From Verrucomicrobiota bacterium (lineage in GTDB: Bacteria; Verrucomicrobiota; Kiritimatiellia; SS1-B-03-39; UBA6053), in the NCBI GenBank assembly GCA_020831625.1, contig JAFIGD010000015.1, forward strand, positions 1-64,000: a stretch of 64,000 nucleotides of DNA. Reading direction: 5' to 3'. Under the pieces are notes generated by a model. That model had not been told where the DNA came from and made no database searches. It saw nothing but the letters and a program-made list of their open reading frames with translations. Positions 1 through 8,954 of the stretch are shown in pieces; within the stretch, counting starts at the first letter, position 1, and each line of letters opens with the position of its first letter. The translations under genes and the position numbers were made by a program.

Positions 1-487
1 TGAGCGGATAGCCCGGGGTCAGCGACGAAGGAGCGCAGCCCCGGGAAAAAGAGACAAAATTTTACAGGGCCCCGGAGGGGTCCAAGCGAACCGTTCGGTG
101 TCACATTTGCCCTGAACCATTCGCGTGCACCCCATCCGGGGCGCGTAATTTTTTATCGAAGCTATCCCAAGGCTGCGGTCGTGCCTCCCTTGCCTTGGGC
201 TATGCGCTTTGCCCCCATCCGGGGGCGTAAGGACAGAAAATTGTGGATGGATCATCTCCATCACAACTATTTTTACCTCATATCCTCCCGCAATGCGAAA
301 TGTGTATACTCGTCAGGGCGTTGCCCCTGGCTGACGGGTTGTATCCCGTTGGGATATAAAAAATCCTAAATATAATACGGTGGAGTCAATCAGCCAGGCG
401 GGAAAATGAATTATCCGTGTTTATCCGTGTGAATCCGTGGTTTAAAATTCTTTCTTCCCAATAAATCGACAGTCCCTTCACCCGGGT
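1..487. repeat. Gene-free, repeat-rich left edge
   Basis: No convincing gene is seen. The stretch holds short GC-rich inverted repeats: a CCCGGGG / CCCCGGG pair at about 13-44, and two related hairpin words near 128-139 and 211-223 in which runs of C and G flank ATC. A doubled phrase of the type TTATCCGTG lies at about 413-440. Short reading frames on both strands have composition like the decayed dispersed repeats common in Verrucomicrobiota and Planctomycetota. I read it as noncoding repeat remains downstream of the minus-strand BNR gene. Confidence 0.4.
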
Positions 488-1852
488 TTATTCCCTGGGC
501 AATGGAATTTCGATCAGAGAGACCCGGGTGCGGTCTGAATTCATGCGGGTTCCGATCAGGCGGTCGTAGCGGAGCACGCCCAGTTGGCTGGGGGTGCTGA
601 TTCCGGGGAGAACGCGTTGTGGATTCGCGGTTTGGGGGTGCAGATCCGGAGTGGACCAGACACCCCAGGAGGCGGTGAGCAGCACATCGCCATTTGGCCG
701 TTGAAATCCGCGGTTGGCGGGCAGTTCTTTGACGAGTTGCCATTCGGTGTCGTTCCAGACGAACCAGCCGGAATGCTGGCTTTGCCCCATTTTAACAGCG
801 GGGCGGCTGTTTCTGTCCGCGACGACTTTCATGATGGACCCGCTTTTCAGGTCCCGCACCACATCCGCCTGGTTCGCCGCCCCCTCGTCTCCCTGCAGGG
901 GGAGTCCGGGAATGGGATCGCCATTGGCTTTGTGCCAGATTTTGCCTTTGTCGTCGGAGTAGGCATAGACCAGCCGCACGGTTTCACCGTCTCCGATATG
1001 GCCGGACGCCGCGAAGTGCATGCGGCCGTGAATGTCGAAATTCACATGCGCCTGATAAGGCTGATAGGAAAAGTCGGTGTCCGGCCGTCCGGAGTTTGCC
1101 CAGTAGAAAATGGGATAATAACGGGCGATTTGATCGGGTTGTTCATGAGGAATATCTCCGCCGATGGCATGCCATGTCTCCGTGTCCGACTCGTAACGAT
1201 ACAAACCGAATCCGATGACGCCCCGGCGGCTGCCCAGTCGTTGATAGCTGTGGGGATTGATCGTCCGCACCCTGGAGGTGTAGAACAACTGTCCATCCGG
1301 GGCGTTCAGAAAACGTCCGTAGGTCCAGGAGCGGCCGGGCAGGCGGTGGGGGGAGTCTATTCTGCCGCGGAATTCAAAACCGCTTGACACATTCCCCGGC
1401 CTTCGGGACCGCCAATAGAGGATGGCGGCGTCTTTTTTGTCGTCATAGCGTTCGGGGTAGGGATAATTTCCGTGACGCGAATGCCGGGCGCCGAACTGAT
1501 GCATGTCCCCGGTGATGTGGATGTATCCTTTCTCGTCGAGACCCAGAGAAAATCCGTTGTGGGGGTCCGGAAAGGCGGTGTAATCGTCTTCGGGGTCCAG
1601 ATAAACGGACGTGACGGCTCCGTCCGGATTGACCTGGGTCACCAGGGGGCGGTCCTGCTCATCGGGAATGACAAAAAAGGTGAATCCCCGGGTGTGCGCC
1701 ACCGGGGTATACACATCGCTGATTTGATGCCCGGGTTTGATCGGCATGGAAAAAAGAGTTTTCGGACCTGAGGCCTCATCCGCGCGGATGGCTGAGAGCG
1801 CGCAGAAAGCGAGCAGGGCCGGCAGTTTTATTGTTGGGGTGAGTTTTTTCAC
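488..1852 (-). CDS. Exported BNR-repeat (BNR_4-like) beta-propeller protein
   Basis: The 454-residue product starts at a GTG (1850-1852) preceded by GGAG at a spacing of 6. This start gives a clean signal peptide: VKKL, then a hydrophobic core ending near CALSAIRA. An upstream ATG would bury the signal and has no Shine-Dalgarno. The mature part has repeated Asp/Gly-rich blades such as DPEDDYTAF, GYIHITGDMHQFG and QLFYTSRVR, as in the BNR_4 family of sialidase-like propellers, which also resembles the fold of ulvan lyases PL24/PL25. The substrate cannot be told; a periplasmic or secreted polysaccharide lyase or glycan-binding role fits the sugar cluster. It is transcribed divergently from the GHL6-like gene at 2021 and has its own promoter at 1911-1939. 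Confidence 0.75.
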   Translation of the reverse strand: MKKLTPTIKLPALLAFCALSAIRADEASGPKTLFSMPIKPGHQISDVYTPVAHTRGFTFFVIPDEQDRPLVTQVNPDGAVTSVYLDPEDDYTAFPDPHNGFSLGLDEKGYIHITGDMHQFGARHSRHGNYPYPERYDDKKDAAILYWRSRRPGNVSSGFEFRGRIDSPHRLPGRSWTYGRFLNAPDGQLFYTSRVRTINPHSYQRLGSRRGVIGFGLYRYESDTETWHAIGGDIPHEQPDQIARYYPIFYWANSGRPDTDFSYQPYQAHVNFDIHGRMHFAASGHIGDGETVRLVYAYSDDKGKIWHKANGDPIPGLPLQGDEGAANQADVVRDLKSGSIMKVVADRNSRPAVKMGQSQHSGWFVWNDTEWQLVKELPANRGFQRPNGDVLLTASWGVWSTPDLHPQTANPQRVLPGISTPSQLGVLRYDRLIGTRMNSDRTRVSLIEIPLPRE

Positions 1853-1910
1853 GTGATTCTCCAGGGTGGCGGGCGGTTGTGACTGTGTCGGGATATTAAA
1901 ACCAGTCCCG

Positions 1911-1939
1911 GCTATACTCTTCCCGGCGTTTGTGTGCAA
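1911..1939 (-). promoter_or_regulatory. Promoter of the BNR gene with a palindrome at its -35
   Basis: On the minus strand a TTGCAC box (1934-1939) is separated by 17 nt from TATAGC (1911-1916). This gives a leader of about 50 nt before the GTG at 1852. The perfect palindrome TGCAATTGCA (1935-1944) overlaps the -35 box and could be an operator. The neighbouring AT-rich block up to 1980 probably serves the divergent gene at 2021. Confidence 0.5.
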
Positions 1940-2020
1940 TTGCAAAACAATAAAAATAATTTTTTAAAAAAATATTGAGATTATGGACCGTCCGGATACA
2001 GGGAATGACAAGGACGCGCT

Positions 2021-4045
2021 ATGCATAAACTTTCATTCCGGCAGATTCACCTCGATTTCCATACCTCAGAGCACATTGAGGGCATTGGATGCGATTTTGA
2101 CAAAACCCGCTATCAAAAGACCCTGTCAGAGGCGCGGGTCGATTCTGTCACCACGTTTGCGACCTGTCATCACGGCTGGGCCTATTATCCCAGCCGGGTG
2201 GGGCCCGTGCATCCTCATTTAAAATTTGATTTGTTGCGCGCCCAGTATGATGCCTGCAAGGAAATCGGGATTAAGGTTCCTGTCTATTTAACCGCGGGGG
2301 TCAACAACAGGGCGGCGACCGCGCATCCGGAATGGCGGCAGTCCGGTCCGGACGGCAAACTGACCGGCTGGGCGGCCTCCAATATCGAGGCCGGATTTTT
2401 CTATATGTGTTTCAACACCGGTTACCTGGATTTCCTTTGTGACCAGCTTCGGGAGGTGGTTTCTTTATTTCCAGACAATGACGGGATATTTCTGGACATC
2501 ATCTCCCAGCCGGAATGTGTCTGCCATGCCTGTATTTCCTCCATGCATAAGCGGGGGCTTGATCCGCTGCTCCGGGAGGACCGTCAGACTCATTCCCGTT
2601 ATGTTCTGGAAAAATATTATCGGGAGACCACCGCTGCGGTTCGGAGCATTCGCCCGGACACGCCGGTTTTTCACAACAGCGGCCACATCACCCGGGGGGA
2701 CCGGAAAATTCTCGAGTTTTTCAGTCATTTGGAACTGGAATCGCTCCCGACCGGAGGCTGGGGGTACGATCATTTTCCCATTTCCGCAAAATACTGCGCC
2801 AATCTCCCGCACGATGTGTTGGGCATGACCGGAAAATTCCACACCACCTGGGGAGAATTCGGGGGGATTAAGCACCCCAACGCGTTGCGCTACGAATGTG
2901 CGCAAATGCTTGCCGTGGGCGCGAAATGCAGCGTGGGCGACCAGTTGCATCCCCGGGGGATGCTTGACCCCACCACCTACCGGGTGATCGGAGAGGCCTA
3001 CCGCGAGGTTGAGGTCAAGGAACCCTGGTGCAAAGATGTCCGGCAGGTTTCCGATATCGGGGTGATCAGTTGCGGGGCTGTCAATCCCGGTTCGTCCCGG
3101 GATCCCGCCGCCGACATCGGGGCGGGGCGTATTTTGCTGGAGGGGCAGTTTCTGTTTGATGTGCTTGACGCCGAAACCGATTTCCGCGGACGAAAGGCGC
3201 TGTTGCTGCCGGATGAGGTGCGGGTGGATGACGCGCTGAAAGCCCGCATCGACGACTTCCTGGCGGAGGGCGGGAAACTGATTCTTTCCGGAAGCAGCGG
3301 ACTCAATTCGAATCAGGACGGTTTCCTCTGGGACATCGGCGCGGAATACAGGGGTGTCAGCCCTTTTCAGCCGGATTATGTGCTTCCCGAAGAGGGCTTC
3401 CGGCCCGATTTTGTCCAGTCCCCGGTGGTGATGTATCTTCCCTCTCAGCGGATTCGTGTCACCGGCGGTTGTTCGCTGGGCGATATTTACGAACCGTATT
3501 TCAACCGAAGCTACAGACATTTCTCCTCCCACCAGCACGCGCCGAACCGTCCTGAACCCGGCGGGTATGCCGCCGGGGTGATGACCGGCAGCATCCTGTA
3601 TTTTGCCCACCCCGTTTTCAGCAATTACCGGGCCTACGGGGCGGTGGTGTACCGTCAGTTCATCACGCTGGCTCTGCGCCGGTTTTTAGAGGGTCGGGAA
3701 ACCGTGCGCAGCAACCTTCCCTCCACCGCCCGTCTGCATCTGAACCGTCAGGATTCAGAAAACCGCCACGTGCTGCACCTGCTGTACGCCAACACAATTT
3801 TACGGGGGGGCACGACCCGAATGGAGGGCGGGAATATCCGCAGCACTCAGGCGATTGAAGTGGTGGAGGAGCTTATGCCTCTTCGAAACACCACACTTGA
3901 CGTCAGACTCCCCGTGTCCATTCGCCGCGTCAGTCTGGAGCCCGAAGGTGTGGATATTCCCTTCGACACGGTGCCCGGTGGCATATCGTTCAGGGTTGAG
4001 TCCTTCACCTGCCATCAAATGATTTCACTGGAGCATGGGTTGTAA
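2021..4045 (+). CDS. GHL6-like glycoside hydrolase with beta-galactosidase trimerisation-type domain
   Basis: A 674-residue cytoplasmic-looking protein with no signal peptide; AAGGA lies 6 nt before the ATG. Residues about 1-340 look like a TIM barrel of the hypothetical glycosyl hydrolase 6 / alpha-amylase-like group: an HLDFHT start, a DGIFLDI strand with acidic residues near 154 and 159, then a Cys-x-Cys-x-x-Cys cluster at C166, C168 and C171. The middle (about 350-560) resembles the beta-galactosidase trimerisation domain (a flavodoxin-like fold with a LILSGSSG stretch). The substrate is unknown; the neighbouring GH31 and sulfatase suggest a plant or algal glycan. It lies 20 nt before the GH31 gene and is probably co-transcribed. 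A second full-length paralogue at 52647-54668 lacks the cysteine cluster. Confidence 0.7.
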   Translation: MHKLSFRQIHLDFHTSEHIEGIGCDFDKTRYQKTLSEARVDSVTTFATCHHGWAYYPSRVGPVHPHLKFDLLRAQYDACKEIGIKVPVYLTAGVNNRAATAHPEWRQSGPDGKLTGWAASNIEAGFFYMCFNTGYLDFLCDQLREVVSLFPDNDGIFLDIISQPECVCHACISSMHKRGLDPLLREDRQTHSRYVLEKYYRETTAAVRSIRPDTPVFHNSGHITRGDRKILEFFSHLELESLPTGGWGYDHFPISAKYCANLPHDVLGMTGKFHTTWGEFGGIKHPNALRYECAQMLAVGAKCSVGDQLHPRGMLDPTTYRVIGEAYREVEVKEPWCKDVRQVSDIGVISCGAVNPGSSRDPAADIGAGRILLEGQFLFDVLDAETDFRGRKALLLPDEVRVDDALKARIDDFLAEGGKLILSGSSGLNSNQDGFLWDIGAEYRGVSPFQPDYVLPEEGFRPDFVQSPVVMYLPSQRIRVTGGCSLGDIYEPYFNRSYRHFSSHQHAPNRPEPGGYAAGVMTGSILYFAHPVFSNYRAYGAVVYRQFITLALRRFLEGRETVRSNLPSTARLHLNRQDSENRHVLHLLYANTILRGGTTRMEGGNIRSTQAIEVVEELMPLRNTTLDVRLPVSIRRVSLEPEGVDIPFDTVPGGISFRVESFTCHQMISLEHGL

Positions 4046-4065
4046 ATTCAAAAGGTATGATAAAA

Positions 4066-6345
4066 ATGAACATTGAAAAAAGACTGAGCACATCTGATTT
4101 TTTGGGATTTAATGAAAGTGCTTCCGATCAGAAAACGCTGTGGATGGCAGAATCGCTGAAGGCGGTTCAGGGGTGCGCGTCCGGGGGGGTGGACCTGGAC
4201 ATTGTGTTCGGGTGTCCGCAAGCGCATGAATTGAACCGTGCGGGTTCCGATTCCCCGGCGAAGCGGGTGGAACGGTTCCGCTTTGAGGTGTTGGAAGGGG
4301 GCGCCGCGCGTTTCCGCCGCCTGGGGGTGGAAGTGGAGGCGGACGCGGAAAGTCCGATGTTTGCGGGGCCTTTGCCGGCCGTTCAGCCTTTGGCGTGGCG
4401 CGAAGAGGGGGAATGGATGGAGGTTCAGTCGCGGGGATCTTCGCGGCTTCGCATCCGAACCCGGCGAACCCCTCCGCCAGCGTGGAGTGACTTGATTCCG
4501 CCGGGAACGTCCAAACTTGAAATGAAATTCTCCCCGGACGGGGAGCATTGGGTTTCCCTTTCGGCGTATGATCAGTTTTTGCCGCATTTGGTGGATACCG
4601 TCGGTCTGGGCTTTTTGGAGATCGACGGCGAGGTGACCCGGAGTTATTTCGCGCTTCATGCGGGGAACACGGAAAAATTCTGCGGGACCGGTGAGCGCTT
4701 CGCCCGCATGAATCTTGCGGGGCAGACGATGCATCTGGTCAATCAGGACGCTTTGGGGGTGAACAGCCGGCGGGCGTATAAAAACATCCCTTTTTACATG
4801 AGCAGCTCCGGATACGGATTGTTTGTGCACAGTTCGGCGGCAATGACCTTCTCGCTCGCGCATCATTCCACCCGGTCCGCCGCCACGATGGTGGAGGGGG
4901 ACGGGATGGACGTGTTTCTGTTTTCGGGAACGCCTGAAAAAATTCTGAGTGAGTATCGGAGGGTGACCGGGAAGCCTCCCGGGCTGCCGAGATGGACCTA
5001 CGGGATCTGGATGGCGCGGATGACGTATTTTTCCGCGGAGGAGATCCGGGAGGTGGGGGACCGACTAAGGCGTGAGAACTTTCCCGCGGATGTTATTCAT
5101 ATTGACACCGGCTGGTTCCGGAAAGACTGGAAGTGTGAGTGGGCGTTTTCGGAGGAGCGGTTTCCCGACCCGGCCGCATTTGCCCGGGAAATGTTGGACC
5201 GGGGATTCCGGATGTCGCTTTGGCAAACGCCCAAGATTTCGAAAGGCACCCTTCGGTACGACGAGGCGGTGGAAAAGGGGTATTTGGCTCCGGTGCGTGA
5301 GCGGAAGGGGGCGGACTCCAATTTTTCGGGAGGGCGGGATCAAAGCGGCTGCATTGATTTTTCCAATCCGGAGGCGGTTGTGTGGTATCAGGGGCTGTTG
5401 AAAGAGTTGTTGGATATGGGGTACGCGGCGATCAAAACCGATTTCGGCGAGGAAATCGGCGAAAACGCGGATTACCGGGGGCTCCCGTATTCGCTGCTTC
5501 GAAACCGGTATGCGCTGCTGTATCAACAGGCGGCGTTTGAGATCACCCGTCAGGTGAAGGGGCAGGGGATTATTTGGGCGAGATCGGCCTGGGCGGGGGC
5601 GCAGCAGTATCCGGTGCACTGGGCGGGAGATGCGGCCGCGACCTGGGACGGCATGGCGGGGTGTCTGAGGGGCGGGCTTCATTTGGGCATGTCCGGATTC
5701 GCGTATTGGAGTCACGATGTTCCGGGATTTCACGGTATACCGGATTTTATGAATTCCGGTCCGGAGGATGATCTGTATGTGCGCTGGACCCAGTTCGGGG
5801 TGTTCAGTTCGCACCTTCGATATCACGGCACCTCGCCGAGGGAACCGTGGTTTTGGTCCGCTGACACCCAGGATCTTGTCCGGAGGTGGTGGCGGTTGCG
5901 GTACGCGCTGATTCCTTACATTGAGCGGGAATGCCGGGCGGCGGTCGAATCCGGCCGTCCCTTCCTCTCCTCCCTGCTGCTGGCGCATCCGGAGGATCCG
6001 ACCTGCTGGGAGATTGACGATCAGTTTTACGCGGGTCGGGACCTCCTTGTGGCGCCGGTGATGAATCCGGAGGGCTGTCGGGATGTGTATTTACCGGAAG
6101 GAGAATGGATTGATTTCTGGTCGGGAGAGGCACGGGAGGGCGGCTGCTGGCTGTTGAAGCAGACATATCCGCTGGACACCTGTCCGGTGTATGTCCGCAA
6201 GGGCGCGGTTCTCCCGGTGTATCCCCACGCGGTTGCGCACACGGGTGAGATGGTGGATGCGGAGATCCGTGAACACCTCATCACCGGAGATGAATTGTCA
6301 TCATCCCCGGCGGAGTGTCTGGGATTTAAGACAGATGCTGTCTGA
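4066..6345 (+). CDS. GH31 alpha-xylosidase-type glycosidase (YicI-like)
   Basis: A 759-residue enzyme without signal peptide, predicted to release alpha-linked xylose (or glucose) from xyloglucan-type oligosaccharides in the cytoplasm. The order is the N-terminal beta-sandwich, then the GH31 barrel. The nucleophile region is IKTDFGEEI (Asp about 459) and the acid/base region is HWAGDAAATWDG (Asp about 522), matching YicI Asp416 and Asp482. The C-terminal beta domains follow (APVMNPEG, YVRKGAVLP). An ATG also occurs at 4057, but AAAGG is only 1 nt from it and 10 nt from the ATG at 4066, so 4066 is preferred. The last 20 nt overlap the convergent esterase gene. Confidence 0.88.
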   Translation: MNIEKRLSTSDFLGFNESASDQKTLWMAESLKAVQGCASGGVDLDIVFGCPQAHELNRAGSDSPAKRVERFRFEVLEGGAARFRRLGVEVEADAESPMFAGPLPAVQPLAWREEGEWMEVQSRGSSRLRIRTRRTPPPAWSDLIPPGTSKLEMKFSPDGEHWVSLSAYDQFLPHLVDTVGLGFLEIDGEVTRSYFALHAGNTEKFCGTGERFARMNLAGQTMHLVNQDALGVNSRRAYKNIPFYMSSSGYGLFVHSSAAMTFSLAHHSTRSAATMVEGDGMDVFLFSGTPEKILSEYRRVTGKPPGLPRWTYGIWMARMTYFSAEEIREVGDRLRRENFPADVIHIDTGWFRKDWKCEWAFSEERFPDPAAFAREMLDRGFRMSLWQTPKISKGTLRYDEAVEKGYLAPVRERKGADSNFSGGRDQSGCIDFSNPEAVVWYQGLLKELLDMGYAAIKTDFGEEIGENADYRGLPYSLLRNRYALLYQQAAFEITRQVKGQGIIWARSAWAGAQQYPVHWAGDAAATWDGMAGCLRGGLHLGMSGFAYWSHDVPGFHGIPDFMNSGPEDDLYVRWTQFGVFSSHLRYHGTSPREPWFWSADTQDLVRRWWRLRYALIPYIERECRAAVESGRPFLSSLLLAHPEDPTCWEIDDQFYAGRDLLVAPVMNPEGCRDVYLPEGEWIDFWSGEAREGGCWLLKQTYPLDTCPVYVRKGAVLPVYPHAVAHTGEMVDAEIREHLITGDELSSSPAECLGFKTDAV

Positions 6346-7372
6346 GCGCATTTGCGAGATTTATGCCCATTTCCTGATGGCCGTAGTCGGAGGGGTGAAT
6401 CAGGTCGGGCGTCAATTGATCGGCCCGGGTGAGCAGACTTCTGCCTTCGAGCAGATGAAGGCAGGGATGCTGAAACGACACGTGCAGTTCACGCAGGATT
6501 TGATCGAACGCCTCCTGTGCCTGCTGGACCTCGTCGGTGACGGCCGCGATGCCTGTTGAATTTCCGTTCAGAAAAATCGTGGTGAGAAACACGGGTTTTT
6601 CCGGGTGGGCGCTGATCAGGGTCCGGATAAAATGCGCCGCCAGTTTTCGGAATTCATGCGGAGAGGTGCCCCGCCGCATATTGACGCCCAGTTCCAGAAA
6701 GGCCGCGTCCCATGAGGTTTCCGCCGCGAAAGAGTCCGCCAACGCCGGCTCCAGGCGGCAGGAGCCGGAAATCCCTTTGTTCAGAACGTCCCAGCCCAGA
6801 CGGCGTCCGGCAATATAGATATACGACAAATGGTGAAGATTCGGCGTGGCGCCGTTGGTGATGGAGGATCCGTAACACAACAGCCGCCGGGCGGGTTTTT
6901 CGGAGGGCAGAGGGGGACGCACGGAGTCGCCATAGGCCTGGACCCCGTGAAAAACAGCGGTGAACCGGCCGATTAAAATCCGCCAAACCCGGTGATGAAA
7001 ATAGGACGTGTCCCGCGCTTCGGGGGCCAGGGTTAAAAAACGATTGGCGACCTCGCCGCCGATATCGCTTAAAACCAGGTGATTGATTTTTCCGGATTCC
7101 AATGCATGAACCGAGTGAAGAAATCCTCCTTTGAAGACGGTGACCTGCAAAGGCCCGTTCTGCCCGCTCGGGATGGCGGAGAGGTCCACCCGTACAGAAT
7201 CCGATTCACTGACAAAGCGGATTTCACACCCGGCGGATTCCTCGGACACGATTCGTCCCAACGGACTCAGCGAAGACTGTATGGCCGCGGGGAAGCGGCG
7301 CAGGACAAGGCCGCCTGACGGGTGTGGAACGGTCTCGGCCGTATTATGGAATTCAATCGGGTGGGGGGGCAT
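6326..7372 (-). CDS. SGNH/GDSL-type esterase
   Basis: A 348-residue two-domain protein: an N-terminal beta-sandwich (about 1-150) and a C-terminal SGNH hydrolase domain. Block I is YGSSITNGA with the nucleophile Ser; block III is a LGVNM segment; block V is HPSDYGHQ with the catalytic Asp and His. Such proteins commonly remove acetyl groups from polysaccharides, so a deacetylase acting on imported oligosaccharides is likely but the substrate is inferred. No signal peptide is seen. Its start overlaps the end of the upstream sulfatase gene by 20 nt, so the two are co-transcribed, and its end overlaps the convergent GH31 gene by 20 nt. Confidence 0.78.
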   Translation of the reverse strand: MPPHPIEFHNTAETVPHPSGGLVLRRFPAAIQSSLSPLGRIVSEESAGCEIRFVSESDSVRVDLSAIPSGQNGPLQVTVFKGGFLHSVHALESGKINHLVLSDIGGEVANRFLTLAPEARDTSYFHHRVWRILIGRFTAVFHGVQAYGDSVRPPLPSEKPARRLLCYGSSITNGATPNLHHLSYIYIAGRRLGWDVLNKGISGSCRLEPALADSFAAETSWDAAFLELGVNMRRGTSPHEFRKLAAHFIRTLISAHPEKPVFLTTIFLNGNSTGIAAVTDEVQQAQEAFDQILRELHVSFQHPCLHLLEGRSLLTRADQLTPDLIHPSDYGHQEMGINLANALRQHLS

Positions 7373-8828
7373 AGGGTGTTTCCGAACGATTTAAATGATC
7401 TTTTAAAACACGTTGTTTTTGTGCGGGCGTTTCGGCGCCCGGCCGGGCCCAGAAGGCGGAGCCCCACGGGGATTCGGGATCATCCCATTCCGCCGCCGTC
7501 ATGCGCAATGCTTCAGACATTTCACGAACGATGTCCGCACAGGCCGGATCCCGGCTGCGGTCGTGAAGTTCGTGGGGATCCTCCTCCAGATTGAACAACT
7601 GGTGTTCGGGCGGATTTCCGGGGGTGCGGTAGTCAATCCATTTCCACTGGTTGGCCCGCAACCCTCTCAGCAAATCACAGTAGGCGAAAAACAGCGGATT
7701 CCGCCCCGGGGTCTGTGCATTCCGCAGAATCGGGAGCAGACTGCGTGACTCGACGCTGTCCGGAACGGCGGTGTCGGTAAGGTCACACAGGGTGGGGAAC
7801 ATGTCCATCAGGTAGCAGGGCTGATCCCGTTGCTGGGAAGACGGAATTCCGGGGCCCCGCATGATCAACGGGATGCGCACGCTGTGGTCATACAGGTTCT
7901 GTTTTCCCATCAGACCGTGCCGGCCCACAGCCAGTCCGTGGTCGGCGGTGTAGACGACGATGGTGTTCTCCCATTCGCCCTGCTCTTCCAGAGCCCTGCG
8001 AATGTCTCCAATGCGGTCATCCATGTGGGTGATCATGGCGTAGTAATCGGCCAGATGTTCTTTGATCGATTTCGGAGTGCGCGGGTAGGGGGCCAGTTTT
8101 TCGTCCCGAATGTCGATGGTCCCGGTGGGCACGGGCTCCTCGGGCATGAAATTGGGAGGCAGCTCCAGAGCATCTTCGTCATAAAGATCCCGGTAGTGCC
8201 GGGGCATGGTCCGGGGGTCGTGGGGGGACAGAAACGCCACATAGGCGAAAAAGGGTTCCGACGGATCGTGGTGTTGTATAAACTCAATCGCGGCATCGGC
8301 AATGCAATCCGTGGAATGTTTGCCCGGTTGAAGATGGTCCGCCTGAATCCAGGCGAGCTTCTTGGATGTCCATGCATCCACGCAACGGGGGAGGCGGGTG
8401 TCATAGGCACCGGACGGGTCAAAATGATAGGCCGGCATGTTCCAGTGATCGGTCATGCCGCCAAAGAAAATTTCGGCGCCGGCGGAGAAGCTCCGGTGAA
8501 AGGAATCGCGTCCGTTGTGCCATTTCCCGGCTCCGAACGTGCAATACCCCCCGCCGCGCAGGGTTTCTCCGAGAAGGGAGAAGCTGCCGGGAATGGGGTC
8601 TCCGGTTCCGCCAATATGAAAGAATGTCCGGCCGGTGTGGAGCATGGCCCGGCTGGGGGAGCAGAGGGCGGCGGTGTTTCCGGAGGGCAGATGCGCATGG
8701 GTGAAGAGGGTTCCCTCTTTCGCCAGCCGGTCCAAATTCGGGGTGATGACCTGTGAATCGCCCATGACCCCCAGGGCGTCGAACCGGTGGTCATCCGCTA
8801 TCAAAAATAAAATATTCGGCCGCTTCAT
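7353..8828 (-). CDS. Type I sulfatase, cytoplasmic-looking
   Basis: A 491-residue arylsulfatase-family hydrolase. The N-terminus MKRPNILFLIADDH carries the first metal-binding aspartates (12-13) with no signal peptide in front. The formylglycine motif is CSPSR at Cys56, followed by TGR. Later metal and active-site motifs are present: LSPHDPR and TADHG. The residues needed for catalysis appear complete, given a formylglycine-generating enzyme elsewhere. AAAGGA lies about 9 nt before the ATG. It heads a two-gene unit with the SGNH esterase and is divergent from the GH43 gene. The sulfated substrate is unknown. It also provides an internal yardstick for the broken sulfatase at 12781. Confidence 0.88.
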   Translation of the reverse strand: MKRPNILFLIADDHRFDALGVMGDSQVITPNLDRLAKEGTLFTHAHLPSGNTAALCSPSRAMLHTGRTFFHIGGTGDPIPGSFSLLGETLRGGGYCTFGAGKWHNGRDSFHRSFSAGAEIFFGGMTDHWNMPAYHFDPSGAYDTRLPRCVDAWTSKKLAWIQADHLQPGKHSTDCIADAAIEFIQHHDPSEPFFAYVAFLSPHDPRTMPRHYRDLYDEDALELPPNFMPEEPVPTGTIDIRDEKLAPYPRTPKSIKEHLADYYAMITHMDDRIGDIRRALEEQGEWENTIVVYTADHGLAVGRHGLMGKQNLYDHSVRIPLIMRGPGIPSSQQRDQPCYLMDMFPTLCDLTDTAVPDSVESRSLLPILRNAQTPGRNPLFFAYCDLLRGLRANQWKWIDYRTPGNPPEHQLFNLEEDPHELHDRSRDPACADIVREMSEALRMTAAEWDDPESPWGSAFWARPGAETPAQKQRVLKDHLNRSETPYAPPPD

Positions 8829-8858
8829 GCTGTGATTTCCTTTATCATGATTTTATCG

Positions 8859-8891
8859 TTGAATGTATTAAAATTAAATATTATTATTCAA
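8859..8891. promoter_or_regulatory. Near-symmetric divergent promoter pair (sulfatase / GH43)
   Basis: On the plus strand TTGAAT (8859-8864) and TATTAT (8882-8887) are 17 nt apart and serve the GH43 gene at 8955. On the minus strand another TTGAAT (8886-8891) is followed by TAATAC or TACATT at 15-18 nt and serves the sulfatase. The two -35 boxes form inverted ends of one 33-nt AT-rich block, so polymerases would overlap and both genes may be controlled together. Confidence 0.5.
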
Positions 8892-8954
8892 TGCATATCT
8901 GTTAATCAAACTCTTTCTGCCGTATTTTCAGGCGGGCAACGTGAAGGATGTGTT

